Shown in pieces: positions 35,735 to 43,868 of a DNA stretch of 64,000 nucleotides. Positions within the stretch are counted from its first letter, which is position 1. Every line of letters starts with the position of its first letter. The stretch spans positions 17,624 to 81,623 of the forward strand of contig NZ_JADEWY010000009.1 of the NCBI RefSeq assembly GCF_015207375.1. The letters run 5' to 3'. Source of the DNA: Coleofasciculus sp. LEGE 07092 (GTDB taxonomy: Bacteria > Cyanobacteriota > Cyanobacteriia > Cyanobacteriales > Coleofasciculaceae). The notes below the pieces were generated by a model. That model was not told where the DNA came from. It did not search any database and was given only the letters and a program-made list of their open reading frames with translations. The position numbers and the translations under genes were made by a program.

Positions 35735-35845
35735 GATGAGGTATTTTATGAGTCGCCACGGGTAACTATGGAGCGATTGCTGAAGTTAGAGTATGTGATG
35801 GAGAGGGAAGCGCAAGAACTAATGCGCTATATAGAGTCCAAGTAA
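35735..35845 (+). pseudogene. Third, partial copy of the hsdM tail
   Basis: The stretch encodes FYESPRVTMERLLKLEYVM then EREAQELMRYIESK and a stop, a diverged copy of the last ~30 residues of the HsdM tail. It ends 14 bases before the hsdS start, so this copy may be the ancestral 3' end of hsdM. Confidence 0.6.
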
Positions 35846-35858
35846 CAGTGTTGATAAC

Positions 35859-36824
35859 ATGATGACATCGGAGGCGCAGAAACTACCCAAAGGTTGGCAA
35901 TGGGTGAGGCTAGAAGAACTATGTAATACAACTAGCGGCGGCACCCCTTCCCGCAAAATATCTTCTTATTATGGTGGTGAGATTCCTTGGGTAAAATCTG
36001 GCGAACTAGAGGATTGCCTCATCTATAAAACAGAGGAAAAGATTACTCAAGAAGCCGTTAATAATTCTAGTGCTAAAGTTTTCTCATCTGGAACTTTATT
36101 AATTGCACTTTACGGTGCCACAGTTGGAAAGCTAGGGATTCTCCAAGTAAATGCTGCTACTAATCAAGCAGTTTGTGCAATCTTTCCAGGAGAGTATATC
36201 TATCGAGATTACCTTTACTTCTACCTATTATCACAACGAAACCAACTATTAGAACTTAGTGCTGGTGGTGCCCAAGCAAATATTAGCCAAGAGATTATTC
36301 GTAGACTTGAAATTACTCTGCCGCCGTTAGCAGAACAAAAGCGGATTGCTGCGATCGCACAAAAAGCCGACAGACTCCGACGCACCCGACGCTACGCCCT
36401 ACAACTCAGTGACACCTACCTACAATCCTCAAGCAATACTACGAGTGGATTAAACACTATTAGCACGGGTATCGTAAAACAGTGTATTGTTCCCATTCCA
36501 CCCCTACCCCTCCAAGAAAAATTTGCCCGAATCGTCCAAAAATTTGAACGCCTCCGCACCCAACAACGGGAAGCCGAACGCCAAGCAGAGTATTTATTTC
36601 AGACCCTGCTGCATCGTGCCTTTCGGGGTGAACTGACTCCTCAACACGCCAATGATGAGCCTGCATCCGTCTTATTAGAACAAATTGGCGCAGAACACAC
36701 ACAAGCCGAAGCGGAAGCCAAAGCCGCTACTCAGGCGATGGGTGACGCTGCTGAGTATCTTGGCACGAAAGCAAAACAGCAAGACACAGAACCCATCCAG
36801 CTAACGATACCAGGAATGGAATAG
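35859..36824 (+). CDS. hsdS: Type I restriction specificity subunit HsdS lacking second recognition domain
   Basis: A 321-residue protein; full HsdS is usually 400 or more. TRD1 (1-155) opens LPKGWQWVRLEELCNTTSGG and has the usual GGAQANISQEIIRRLEITLP end. The first conserved helix follows (PPLAEQKRIAAIAQKADRLR). At about residue 190 (YLQSSSN) the sequence jumps to the end of a second TRD (TTSGLNTISTGIVKQCIVPI) and the second conserved helix (LPLQEKFARIVQKFERLR), so TRD2 is deleted in frame. Half-size HsdS proteins can sometimes dimerise, but with hsdR and hsdM destroyed this one has no intact partners here. Confidence 0.8.
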   Translation: MMTSEAQKLPKGWQWVRLEELCNTTSGGTPSRKISSYYGGEIPWVKSGELEDCLIYKTEEKITQEAVNNSSAKVFSSGTLLIALYGATVGKLGILQVNAATNQAVCAIFPGEYIYRDYLYFYLLSQRNQLLELSAGGAQANISQEIIRRLEITLPPLAEQKRIAAIAQKADRLRRTRRYALQLSDTYLQSSSNTTSGLNTISTGIVKQCIVPIPPLPLQEKFARIVQKFERLRTQQREAERQAEYLFQTLLHRAFRGELTPQHANDEPASVLLEQIGAEHTQAEAEAKAATQAMGDAAEYLGTKAKQQDTEPIQLTIPGME

Positions 36825-36828
36825 GGAG

Positions 36829-36957
36829 ATGAGGGGGACGACGTTTGGATCTGACCCATTTGCTGATTATTTGGGTTTGGTGCTGTGGGGATTGAGTGCA
36901 GATGTGGCGAGTCGCAGTTTGAGTAATTTACCGGGGGGAGAGGGAAAAAAGGAGTGA
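36829..36957 (+). CDS. Possible 42-residue ORF or gene remnant
   Basis: ATG at 36829 lies just after the hsdS stop, with GGAATAGGGAG upstream. The frame reads TTFGSDPFADYLGLVLWGLS and then ADVASRSLSNLPGGEGKKE. It has the look of the C-terminal end of a larger membrane-associated protein, not of a complete gene. I do not recognise it. Confidence 0.25.
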   Translation: MRGTTFGSDPFADYLGLVLWGLSADVASRSLSNLPGGEGKKE

Positions 36958-37105
36958 GTTTTTGTTATTCGATTATGGGTGTCAATGCGATCGCTTCAGA
37001 GTACAATAGAGGTACTTCTGCCCCTAACTTGGAATCAATAGCTGTAGTTTTATCGGATTTCTTCCGGTTGCAATGAAAGCAAGCTTAGGAATTATCGGCA
37101 CACCA

Positions 37106-37303
37106 TTATTCGGTTGAAACCTGTTGCCCTTTTAATTCAGCCCAAATATCTTCTAGGCTGAGTGTGTCTAGCCATTGATGGCGATCCCTAGTGTAATTAT
37201 CTGTTCCAGAATCAAATTGTTTGATAAACCGAACAGCATCGACATAGCCCAAAGCTGCAATTAGTGCTTCAAAACCTTTTTGGTTCAATTCTACTGGGGT
37301 CAT
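37106..37303 (-). CDS. Small protein paired with PIN toxin (putative antitoxin)
   Basis: A 65-residue acidic-to-neutral helical protein (MTPVELNQKGFEALIAALGY ... LSLEDIWAELKG). Its ATG overlaps the PIN gene stop as ATGA, so translation is coupled. Small cyanobacterial proteins with this opening usually accompany PIN-domain or similar genes, and an antitoxin role is inferred from pairing. The order is toxin first, antitoxin second, the reverse of the usual VapBC order. Confidence 0.6.
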   Translation of the reverse strand: MTPVELNQKGFEALIAALGYVDAVRFIKQFDSGTDNYTRDRHQWLDTLSLEDIWAELKGQQVSTE

Positions 37304-37773
37304 TTATTTTCTCCTTCTACCTGAGAAATTTCCATAAACCATTGCATAGAATTAGCAACAGTAACGTTGAGTGAAGTTTGATTTACTGATGCTTTCCGCA
37401 ACAGGCGATCGTCAGTCGTCAAAAAAATATCGACATTAGCTGACTCAGCACAGCTTAAATGAAGTGCATCAAAGGATTTGAAGCCCAGTGCAACAAGCTC
37501 TTTTGCCCGCTCTAGCATTGCTACAGTTACGATGATTCTAGTTTCGGCAATCTTCAAAGAAGCCATAACCCGTTGCCTTCTGAGCAAATCGGGAGTTTTT
37601 GCAATTTCCGACTCCAAGGCTGTGCTGCTAACAAGTTGCCATGTCTTAGCTTGACACCCAGCCGCAATCTCCAAAACTGCCTCGGCTTCTAGGCGGATAC
37701 GTGGCTGAGTCCAGTCATCAAATGGACGGTTCAGGCAACAGACATCCATATAAATCCTGTATTGCTGCTCCAT
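37300..37773 (-). CDS. PIN-domain protein (VapC-like toxin)
   Basis: A 157-residue PIN-domain protein. Acidic residues of the nuclease site are visible at YMDVCCLNRPFDD (Asp9), in the central Glu region, at SFDALHLSCAE and at FLTTDDRLLRKA. The family consists of Mg-dependent ribonucleases, many of them toxins that cut tRNA or other RNA. It overlaps its downstream partner by four bases and starts only four bases after the stop of a truncated VWA gene, as if the pair inserted there. Confidence 0.8.
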   Translation of the reverse strand: MEQQYRIYMDVCCLNRPFDDWTQPRIRLEAEAVLEIAAGCQAKTWQLVSSTALESEIAKTPDLLRRQRVMASLKIAETRIIVTVAMLERAKELVALGFKSFDALHLSCAESANVDIFLTTDDRLLRKASVNQTSLNVTVANSMQWFMEISQVEGENK

Positions 37774-37777
37774 AAAC

Positions 37778-38650
37778 TCATTCTATTGAATTGAACCAAG
37801 GTTGGGTACAGCAAAAATCCAACTGGGCAATGGGTAAAAGTTGCGATCGCTGATTGTTTCTCGATTTTCGTTTAAGTCCCGCTAATGAGATGACCGTTTG
37901 ACCCGCATCATTCTGGCTGACTTTAGCAAGACTTAAGGTATCTACGAGACTGACACCATCAGCTAACTCAAGTGTCACCAAAAGATTCTGACCTACCACT
38001 GCTCTGAGAGAGTCTAGCTCAATGCTAAACACTTCAGTTGCTTCATCAATGCTCTGAATAAAGTAAAAGTTGCCACTAGCAGCCCTTGCCATGCCGATTA
38101 GCAGGTCTTCATTAAACCCTTGGGCAAAACCCAACGTAGTTGTGATTACACCTTCCTCAGCTTTTTGCCCCGATGTCGCCGTGAGAACCTTGGGGTCACT
38201 TATGCCCATATTGGCGTGACCATCGGTAAGTAGGAGAACACGGTTGATTTTTTGGGGATCGAGTTGACTTTTGACGTGTTCGCAGCCTTGGAGCCATCCC
38301 CCCGATAAGTTAGTAATACCGCCTGCTCTAACCTTGCGTATCGAGTTTTTAATTGTGGTTTTGTCAGCCACAGGCTGGGGGGGTACAACGGTGTCCACTG
38401 CATCGTCGTAAACAACGACTGAGAGCATGTCGTCTGGCTCAAGTTGATCCACTACAGACTCAGCAGCTTGAAGCGCGTGACGCAAGGAAGCACCTGCCAT
38501 CGAGCCTGAGCGGTCAATCACCAAAGAAAGGTTAAGGTTACGTCGGGGAGATTCAGGTATATCAGCACGAAACCTGAGCAGAATACTCGTCTTTAATGAT
38601 GATCCTGCGGGTATGATAGCCTGATCAAAGTCGTAACTCGTCTGAATCAT
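37778..38650 (-). CDS. VWA-domain protein, C-terminally truncated
   Basis: From ATG 38650, with GGGAGGGG upstream, this 290-residue protein has a von Willebrand A domain with a complete MIDAS: DRSGSM, the Thr of GGITNLSGG and the Asp of LLLTDGHANMG. A beta-rich segment follows (VGQNLLVTLELADGVSLVDT). The family normally continues for about another hundred residues. Here the frame runs into a tail without family character (LKRKSRNNQRSQLLPIAQ) and stops next to the PIN toxin gene. Truncation by insertion of the toxin pair is the likely cause. Confidence 0.7.
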   Translation of the reverse strand: MIQTSYDFDQAIIPAGSSLKTSILLRFRADIPESPRRNLNLSLVIDRSGSMAGASLRHALQAAESVVDQLEPDDMLSVVVYDDAVDTVVPPQPVADKTTIKNSIRKVRAGGITNLSGGWLQGCEHVKSQLDPQKINRVLLLTDGHANMGISDPKVLTATSGQKAEEGVITTTLGFAQGFNEDLLIGMARAASGNFYFIQSIDEATEVFSIELDSLRAVVGQNLLVTLELADGVSLVDTLSLAKVSQNDAGQTVISLAGLKRKSRNNQRSQLLPIAQLDFCCTQPWFNSIE

Positions 38651-38765
38651 TTCGTAATACCCCTCCCGGTTGTCAACGATAAGCCACAAGCCCTACAAAC
38701 CGATTGTAAATCTGTTCGTCCCACTCCCGTCACCCCATCCAGGCGTTGGCGAAGCGATCGCACTT

Positions 38766-40151
38766 TCAACAACCATCCTTCACCAATTGCTCGAGCGCCT
38801 CAGTCTGAGTGGGCAACGCTGCTGTCAGGACTTCACTGCCTTCGGCAGTAACCAACACATCATCTTCAATGCGAATACCCCGCACGTCAGAAAATTGTGC
38901 CAAACGTTCCCAATTGACAACCTCTTGATACTTGCCACGTCGTTCAGGGTCGTTTAAAATTGCGGGAACTTGATAAAATCCCGGTTCAATTGTCACCAGC
39001 ATTCCCGGTTTTAAGGGTCGGTTCAGGCGCAGGAAACCTAAGCCAAAGCGATCGCTCCGGACTCGTCCCTCCTCATATCCTGCTAAATCCCCTAAATCTT
39101 CCATATCGTGGACATCTAAACCTAGCAGATGACCAACGCCATGGGGGAAGAAGAAGGCATGGGCATCCATTTCAACTAAATTCGATACCTGTCCCCGCAA
39201 AATTCCTAAATCTACCAATCCTTGGGCAATTGTCTCTGCGGCTAACAAATGAATATCTCGGTATTCTACACCAGGGCGAATTTTGTCAATACAAGCATCG
39301 TGCGCTGCTAAGACAATATTGTAGAGGTCACGCTGAGTGGAAGAAAACTTACCAGTAACAGACCAAGTACGGGTGACATCCGCCGCCCATCCCATCTCGG
39401 TTTCCGCACCGACATCGGCTAAAAGTAAATCTCCCGGTTGCAATGGGTGGTGATACTGTTCGTTGTGCAGTACTTCACCATGAACCGTGACAATACTGCT
39501 GTAGGCACAGCTCATATTGTGGGCAATAATAACCCCTTCCATCGCCCCCCGTACTTGGGCTTCCAGCTTGGCGCTAGGGGTTGCCCGCATTCCCGCTTTA
39601 TGAGCCTCTACAGTAACAGCCGCTGCTTTGCGTAATTCGGATAAGGCATCTGCATCATGGCACAATCGCAAGGAAGCGATCGCTTTCGCTAAATCTCGGT
39701 CAATTCCTTCTGGGGCGTTAGCTGGTGCTACGGGTCGATTTAACAGTTGAGCTTGTTGGTTGTGAATGGTAGGATTCTGAACGGCAAGGGTAGCTGCACC
39801 TGCTGTCCGCGATGCCAGTTCTGACAGAGGAAAAGCCGCATCTGCCCCCATCGCTTCAGCAATTTCCTCTCGTTTGGGCATCTCTCCATGCCAGAGGCTA
39901 CTTCCGGGAGGTGCTTCATCCACAAACAGTTCTAACTTCCCGTCCTTGAGGTAAATCGCTGCATTTTCGAGCGGTAAACCTGCAAAGTAGAGAAAGTGAC
40001 TGCTAGCCCGAAACGGGAAGGAATTTGCCGGAAAATTGCGTGAACTCGAACGTCCCGACCAGAGAATTACAGGAAAATCAACGAGCTGGGCGAGGCGTTG
40101 GCGTCGGTCGCGCAGGGTTGTTGCTAGGGAAGTGCGATCATGAATCTCCAT
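38766..40151 (-). CDS. pepP: Xaa-Pro aminopeptidase (aminopeptidase P family)
   Basis: A 461-residue M24B metallopeptidase. An N-terminal AMP-N domain (SRNFPANSFPFRASSHFLYF) is followed by the pita-bread fold with metal ligands in LLADVGAETEMGWAADVTRT (two Asp), HGVGHLLGLDVHDME (His), TIEPGFYQ (Glu) and RIEDDVLVT (Glu). It removes an N-terminal residue preceding proline in cytoplasmic peptides. Start ATG 40151. It stands alone. Confidence 0.92.
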   Translation of the reverse strand: MEIHDRTSLATTLRDRRQRLAQLVDFPVILWSGRSSSRNFPANSFPFRASSHFLYFAGLPLENAAIYLKDGKLELFVDEAPPGSSLWHGEMPKREEIAEAMGADAAFPLSELASRTAGAATLAVQNPTIHNQQAQLLNRPVAPANAPEGIDRDLAKAIASLRLCHDADALSELRKAAAVTVEAHKAGMRATPSAKLEAQVRGAMEGVIIAHNMSCAYSSIVTVHGEVLHNEQYHHPLQPGDLLLADVGAETEMGWAADVTRTWSVTGKFSSTQRDLYNIVLAAHDACIDKIRPGVEYRDIHLLAAETIAQGLVDLGILRGQVSNLVEMDAHAFFFPHGVGHLLGLDVHDMEDLGDLAGYEEGRVRSDRFGLGFLRLNRPLKPGMLVTIEPGFYQVPAILNDPERRGKYQEVVNWERLAQFSDVRGIRIEDDVLVTAEGSEVLTAALPTQTEALEQLVKDGC

Positions 40152-40271
40152 AATATGGAGGGTAGCATAGGAACACGCATTAGCCTATGGCGAACAAAGT
40201 GACCAGCTACCAATAGTGTACTAGACAAGAGCGTATCGCCATAGCAGTAGATGTATCAAAAAAATAGAAAT

Positions 40272-40790
40272 TTAAGAGCTACTTTTTGAATCAATCTCTT
40301 GAAAGACTTCTTTCGCAACAACCATTGCATTAATTGCCTTGGGAAATCCAACATAAGCGGACATTTGTGTAATCAGTTCGACAATCTCCTGACGGGTACA
40401 ACCGACGTTTAATGCTCCTTGAATGTGAAATTTGAGCTGCGGTTGTGTGTTTCCGAGAGCAGTTAAAGCCGCAACAGTCGCGATCTGCCGCGATTTGAGA
40501 TCGAGTTCGGAGCGTGACAGGACATCCCCATAAGGGAACTCGATCGCAAATCGAACTAACTCCGGTGATGTATCTGCAAGACTTTCGCGAAATCCTTCAT
40601 ATCCTGTAGAGTTAATCCGCTCAATCAGTGATAAGCCTGCTTGAAATCGGTCTGTATTCATAATTGGGTTTTCCTGAGCGAGAGCGTTTGTAGAAACAGG
40701 ACTCGATCTGAATGGGAGAAAGTTGCCTATCCAAATCGTTGTAACTAAAGCTATGCCAATTAAGATTGCCGAGATTTTCCTGAGTTTCAT
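40272..40790 (-). CDS. Secreted or anchored carboxymuconolactone decarboxylase family protein
   Basis: A 172-residue protein. Residues 1-38 look like a signal peptide or anchor (KLRKISAILIGIALVTTIWI, then VSTNALAQE). The rest is an AhpD/CMD fold: FRESLADTSPELVRFAIEFP, then LSRSELDLKSRQIATVAALT and HIQGALNVGCTRQEIVELIT. The single conserved Cys of the GCTRQEI helix is present, but not the CxxC of peroxidatic AhpD, so a decarboxylase- or isomerase-like role is more likely. It is divergent from a LysR gene that probably controls it. Confidence 0.8.
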   Translation of the reverse strand: MKLRKISAILIGIALVTTIWIGNFLPFRSSPVSTNALAQENPIMNTDRFQAGLSLIERINSTGYEGFRESLADTSPELVRFAIEFPYGDVLSRSELDLKSRQIATVAALTALGNTQPQLKFHIQGALNVGCTRQEIVELITQMSAYVGFPKAINAMVVAKEVFQEIDSKSSS

Positions 40791-40843
40791 CTGAATTACT
40801 CAAGCCGTTAATTTTATGTTTGGGGTGTGAGTTTATTCTAAAT

Positions 40844-40881
40844 TAGTGAATAAAATAAGACAATAGCGTTTTAATTCACTA
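40844..40881. promoter_or_regulatory. Candidate LysR operator in divergent promoter
   Basis: TAGTGAAT (40844-40851) and ATTCACTA (40874-40881) are exact inverted repeats in the 117-base spacer between the CMD-family gene and lysR. LysR proteins normally bind such dyads between divergent genes. The half-site spacing is wider than a single T-N11-A box, so the two halves may be separate sites. Confidence 0.4.
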
Positions 40882-40907
40882 CTCTCATGCCAAAAAATCA
40901 ATAATCC

Positions 40908-41807
40908 ATGAGTCGCCAAGAAGATTTAGAGGTATTTGTTAAAGTTGTCCAAAGCGGTAGCTTGGCAAAAGCGGCTGAAGAGTTGCAACTTAATCCATCA
41001 GCGGTAAGTCGTCGCATTAGCCATCTAGAAAAGCGACTGGGTGTGCGATTGTTGAATCGAACGACTCGCAGCCTGAGTCTGACTGAAGTCGGAGAACGCT
41101 ACTTGAATCGCTGCCTTAGGATTCTTGAAGAAATTGAAGAAGCTGAACGAGAAGCACAGCAACACAGCAACGAACTACAGGGAACGTTGCGTATTAGTTG
41201 CTCTACCTATTTTGCCCATCGCTTTTTGCTAGCCAAAATTTCGCGGTTTCTCAAGCAAAACGCACAAGTCTCTATTGAGTTGATGTTGACGGATGATGTC
41301 GTCGATCTGGTGAGCGATCGCATCGATGTTGCCATCCGCATTGGAGAACTTGCCGATCCGTCGCTGGTGGCTAAAAAGTTGATTAGCGATCGCCGAATCC
41401 TTTGCGCGTCGCCTCAGTATCTTGATCGCTATGGCATTCCTCAAACGCCAGATGACTTGGTACACCACCGTTGCTTGAGTCTAAACGCTCAAAAGACAAC
41501 ACTCAACCAGTGGCGGTTTCGCGATAAATCTGGGTTGCGAGAGATTCAAGTACGAGGAAACTTTCAAGTCAATAGTGGTCAAGCGCTTTACGAAGTATTG
41601 TTGACAGGATTGGGTATCGGTCGGGTCACACAGTTTCTAGCTCATCGCGAACTGGCATCAGGTCAGCTCGTGCGTTTGCTTGAAGAGTATGAGGAGGATA
41701 ACGAGGTGGGGATTTACGCGGTGTTTCCAAGTCGGCATTATCTCTTACCTAAAGTTCAGTGCTTCGTGGAGTTTCTTCAGAAGAGCCTTCTGCATTTTTG
41801 CCGCTAG
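40908..41807 (+). CDS. LysR family transcriptional regulator
   Basis: A 299-residue protein with a winged helix at 1-65 (LEVFVKVVQSGSLAKAAEEL, NPSAVSRRISHLEKRLGVRL, NRTTRSLSLTEVG) and a periplasmic-binding-like effector domain at ~90-295 (GTLRISCSTYFAHRFL; DLVSDRIDVAIRIGEL; VNSGQALYEVLLTGLGIGRV). It belongs to the CrgA/DhcR-type subgroup. Encoded divergently from the CMD-family gene, which it likely regulates in response to an unknown small molecule. Confidence 0.9.
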   Translation: MSRQEDLEVFVKVVQSGSLAKAAEELQLNPSAVSRRISHLEKRLGVRLLNRTTRSLSLTEVGERYLNRCLRILEEIEEAEREAQQHSNELQGTLRISCSTYFAHRFLLAKISRFLKQNAQVSIELMLTDDVVDLVSDRIDVAIRIGELADPSLVAKKLISDRRILCASPQYLDRYGIPQTPDDLVHHRCLSLNAQKTTLNQWRFRDKSGLREIQVRGNFQVNSGQALYEVLLTGLGIGRVTQFLAHRELASGQLVRLLEEYEEDNEVGIYAVFPSRHYLLPKVQCFVEFLQKSLLHFCR

Positions 41808-41926
41808 ATGCTGAACAGCAAGATATTATCGGGGTATATATCCCCAAAAACGTCCACTTCACCTACCGCAAGATGTTGGGCATAGGAAGGGATCTAATAA
41901 AAATAGAGAAGCAGGAAAGGAGTAGT

Positions 41927-42196
41927 TTATTCGGGGTCATCATCTTCGATTGTGTCCACCCCTTCTGCTTCGTATTTTCTCTCTTTCTCTGTTTTAGGGT
42001 CGCTTACTTTTTGGTCGGCGTCTTCAGCTTGGTCTTGTTCAACAGACTGATTATTTACGTCCTGTTCCGTGGATTCCCCCTCTTGCCGTGACTGTCCGCA
42101 GGCAGTGAGTGTGAATCCACCACTCATTAGCAATAATCCCAATAAAGCTAAATTGACCCAAATAGGTTTTCTAGAGTTCGGTTTTTTTTCAGACAT
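41927..42196 (-). CDS. Small acidic lipoprotein
   Basis: An 89-residue protein with a basic N-terminus, a hydrophobic stretch (WVNLALLGLLLMSGGFTLTA) and a lipobox LTAC giving a modified Cys33. The mature part is very acidic and low in complexity (QEGESTEQDVNNQSVEQDQA). It is expected to sit at a membrane surface. No family is recognised and no partner is adjacent. Confidence 0.6.
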   Translation of the reverse strand: MSEKKPNSRKPIWVNLALLGLLLMSGGFTLTACGQSRQEGESTEQDVNNQSVEQDQAEDADQKVSDPKTEKERKYEAEGVDTIEDDDPE

Positions 42197-42518
42197 CAGC
42201 TACCGTTAAGCATTGCCGTTAACATTGCCTTGTTAGACGTTACAAATGCTCAAAAGGTTTCTAGTTATCATGTTCTGTGCCGGTAAGCATGATTTCTTAG
42301 GTGGCTTAATGCAAAAAAGTAATGTGTGTTACAATTAACGAAAGCTAAGTTTAACCCGCAACTCAATTAAGGCTTGAGATTTTCGCTACAGAACCTACAT
42401 TACTTAGGCTTTTCAACGGATTTACTAGATTGCGTAGCTTTTGCTGCATAAGTTTTTTTCGGATGCGAAGAAATTACAGGCTTTGCATCAGACAAAAGCG
42501 ATGCGATGTTTTCGCATA
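42197..42518. other. 322-base spacer, no gene seen
   Basis: AT-rich DNA between the small lipoprotein gene and the left MITE. A GATGCGA/TCGCATA pairing near 42450-42516 could form a hairpin next to the MITE, but I see no coding frame or known RNA. Confidence 0.3.
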
Positions 42519-42636
42519 TATCCCTATTATGTCAGATTCCGAAAAATGGGGGTCAAATCCTGATTTTTGCGTTAGGTGTAGTTGGCTGTAATGACGGAAA
42601 TTCGTCAGAATTTCGGAAAGTGACAGAAGAGGGATA
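42519..42636. mobile_element. 118 bp MITE, left copy bracketing the DUF1611-racemase cassette
   Basis: The ends are TATCCCTATTATGTCA and TGACAGAAGAGGGATA. Reading the outer TA as target duplication leaves a TCCCTCTTCTGTCA terminal repeat, typical of IS630-derived MITEs. The interior (GGGGGTCAAATCCTGATTTT; TAGGTGTAGTTGGCTGTAAT) matches the reverse complement of the element at 44973-45090 nearly throughout. Both are exactly 118 bases. Confidence 0.85.
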
Positions 42637-42721
42637 GATAAAACCTTACAGTTTCGAGAGGCTTTGAAATTTCAAACAAGTCTCTTGATAATCTGACAAT
42701 GAATTGAAGAAAATTAGTTGA

Positions 42722-43843
42722 ATGGCAATTATAAAAGAAACAGCTTTAGTTTACTGCGAAAATCAATTTGGTCTAGCGGATGGAAAAACGGCAGCAGGGT
42801 TAGTTCGACACTCTGAAATCTATACCATTGTTGGAGTTATTGACAGTTCATTAGCTGGTAAAGATGCAGGGGAAGAACTGGGGGACAAAAAGAGTAATAT
42901 TCCCATTTTTGCCAATTTAGATGAAGCTTTAGGTAAACTTGCAGAAGTTCCTAATTGTTACATTTATGGAAAAGCGCCCTTAGAGGTCGATATATCCACT
43001 GAGGAAAGGCTTTTAATCTTAGAAGCCATGAAAAATGGTATGGATATCATTAACGGCCTGCATCAATTCTTCACTGAAGATAAAGAGTTTGTCTATCGGG
43101 CTGTCCAGTGTGGTGTCCAAATTAAAGATATCAGAAAACCTCCAAAAATAAAAGATTTACATATCTTTACTGGGCAAATATCTAAAGTAAATGTTCCTGT
43201 AATTGCCGTTTTAGGTACTGATTGTGCTTGCGGGAAAATGACTACCGCAGTAGAACTAAACAAAGCTTTAAAAAGCCTAGGCGTAAAATCGGTAATGATT
43301 GCGACAGGGCAAACTGGCTTAATGCAAGGTGCAAAGTATGGCGCATCAATCGACGCTCTGGTTTCCCAATTTGCGATTGGTGAAATAGAAAATGCTGTTG
43401 TTGAAGCTTTTGATAACGAAAATCCCGATATTATTTTAGTTGAAGGACAAAGTGCAGTCAGTCATCCCGCTTTTATGAGTTCTGTTGGCATTTTAAAGGG
43501 AAGTATGCCCGATGGCATTATCCTCCAACATCCCCCTGCCCGAAAATTCCGGTGTGATTTTCCTCATTTGGCTATGCCTACCCTTAAAAGTGAAATTAAA
43601 CTAATTGAAGCTATTTCCCAATCTAAGGTTATTGCCATCACGTTAAGCCACGAAAACCTAACAGACCAAGAAATACCGAAAATTATTGCGGATTATGAGA
43701 ACTGGTTTCGATTGCCAACAACAGATGTATTGAACTACGGGTGCCAAAAACTCATTGAAACTTTAAGTGAGCGTTTTCCCAACCTAAATCAAAAAATTAA
43801 ACGAGAGAATTTGGAAACAATGCCTGTATTGGCGATGAGATAG
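42722..43843 (+). CDS. DUF1611 family protein (DgcN-like, P-loop)
   Basis: A 373-residue protein. The N-terminal Rossmann-like half (ALVYCENQFGLADGKTAAGL; GVIDSSLAGKDAG) is followed by a P-loop domain with VLGTDCACGKMTTAVELNKA (~160-180) and IILVEGQSAVSHPAFMS. DUF1611 includes DgcN, reported to N-acylate D-glutamate in marine bacteria. That this member modifies a D-amino acid is an inference, strengthened by the amino-acid racemase gene 25 bases downstream. Codon usage is clearly more AT-rich than in flanking genes. Both genes lie between inverted MITEs. Confidence 0.75.
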   Translation: MAIIKETALVYCENQFGLADGKTAAGLVRHSEIYTIVGVIDSSLAGKDAGEELGDKKSNIPIFANLDEALGKLAEVPNCYIYGKAPLEVDISTEERLLILEAMKNGMDIINGLHQFFTEDKEFVYRAVQCGVQIKDIRKPPKIKDLHIFTGQISKVNVPVIAVLGTDCACGKMTTAVELNKALKSLGVKSVMIATGQTGLMQGAKYGASIDALVSQFAIGEIENAVVEAFDNENPDIILVEGQSAVSHPAFMSSVGILKGSMPDGIILQHPPARKFRCDFPHLAMPTLKSEIKLIEAISQSKVIAITLSHENLTDQEIPKIIADYENWFRLPTTDVLNYGCQKLIETLSERFPNLNQKIKRENLETMPVLAMR

Positions 43844-43868
43844 ACACAAAATGTCTGGATAGATATAG

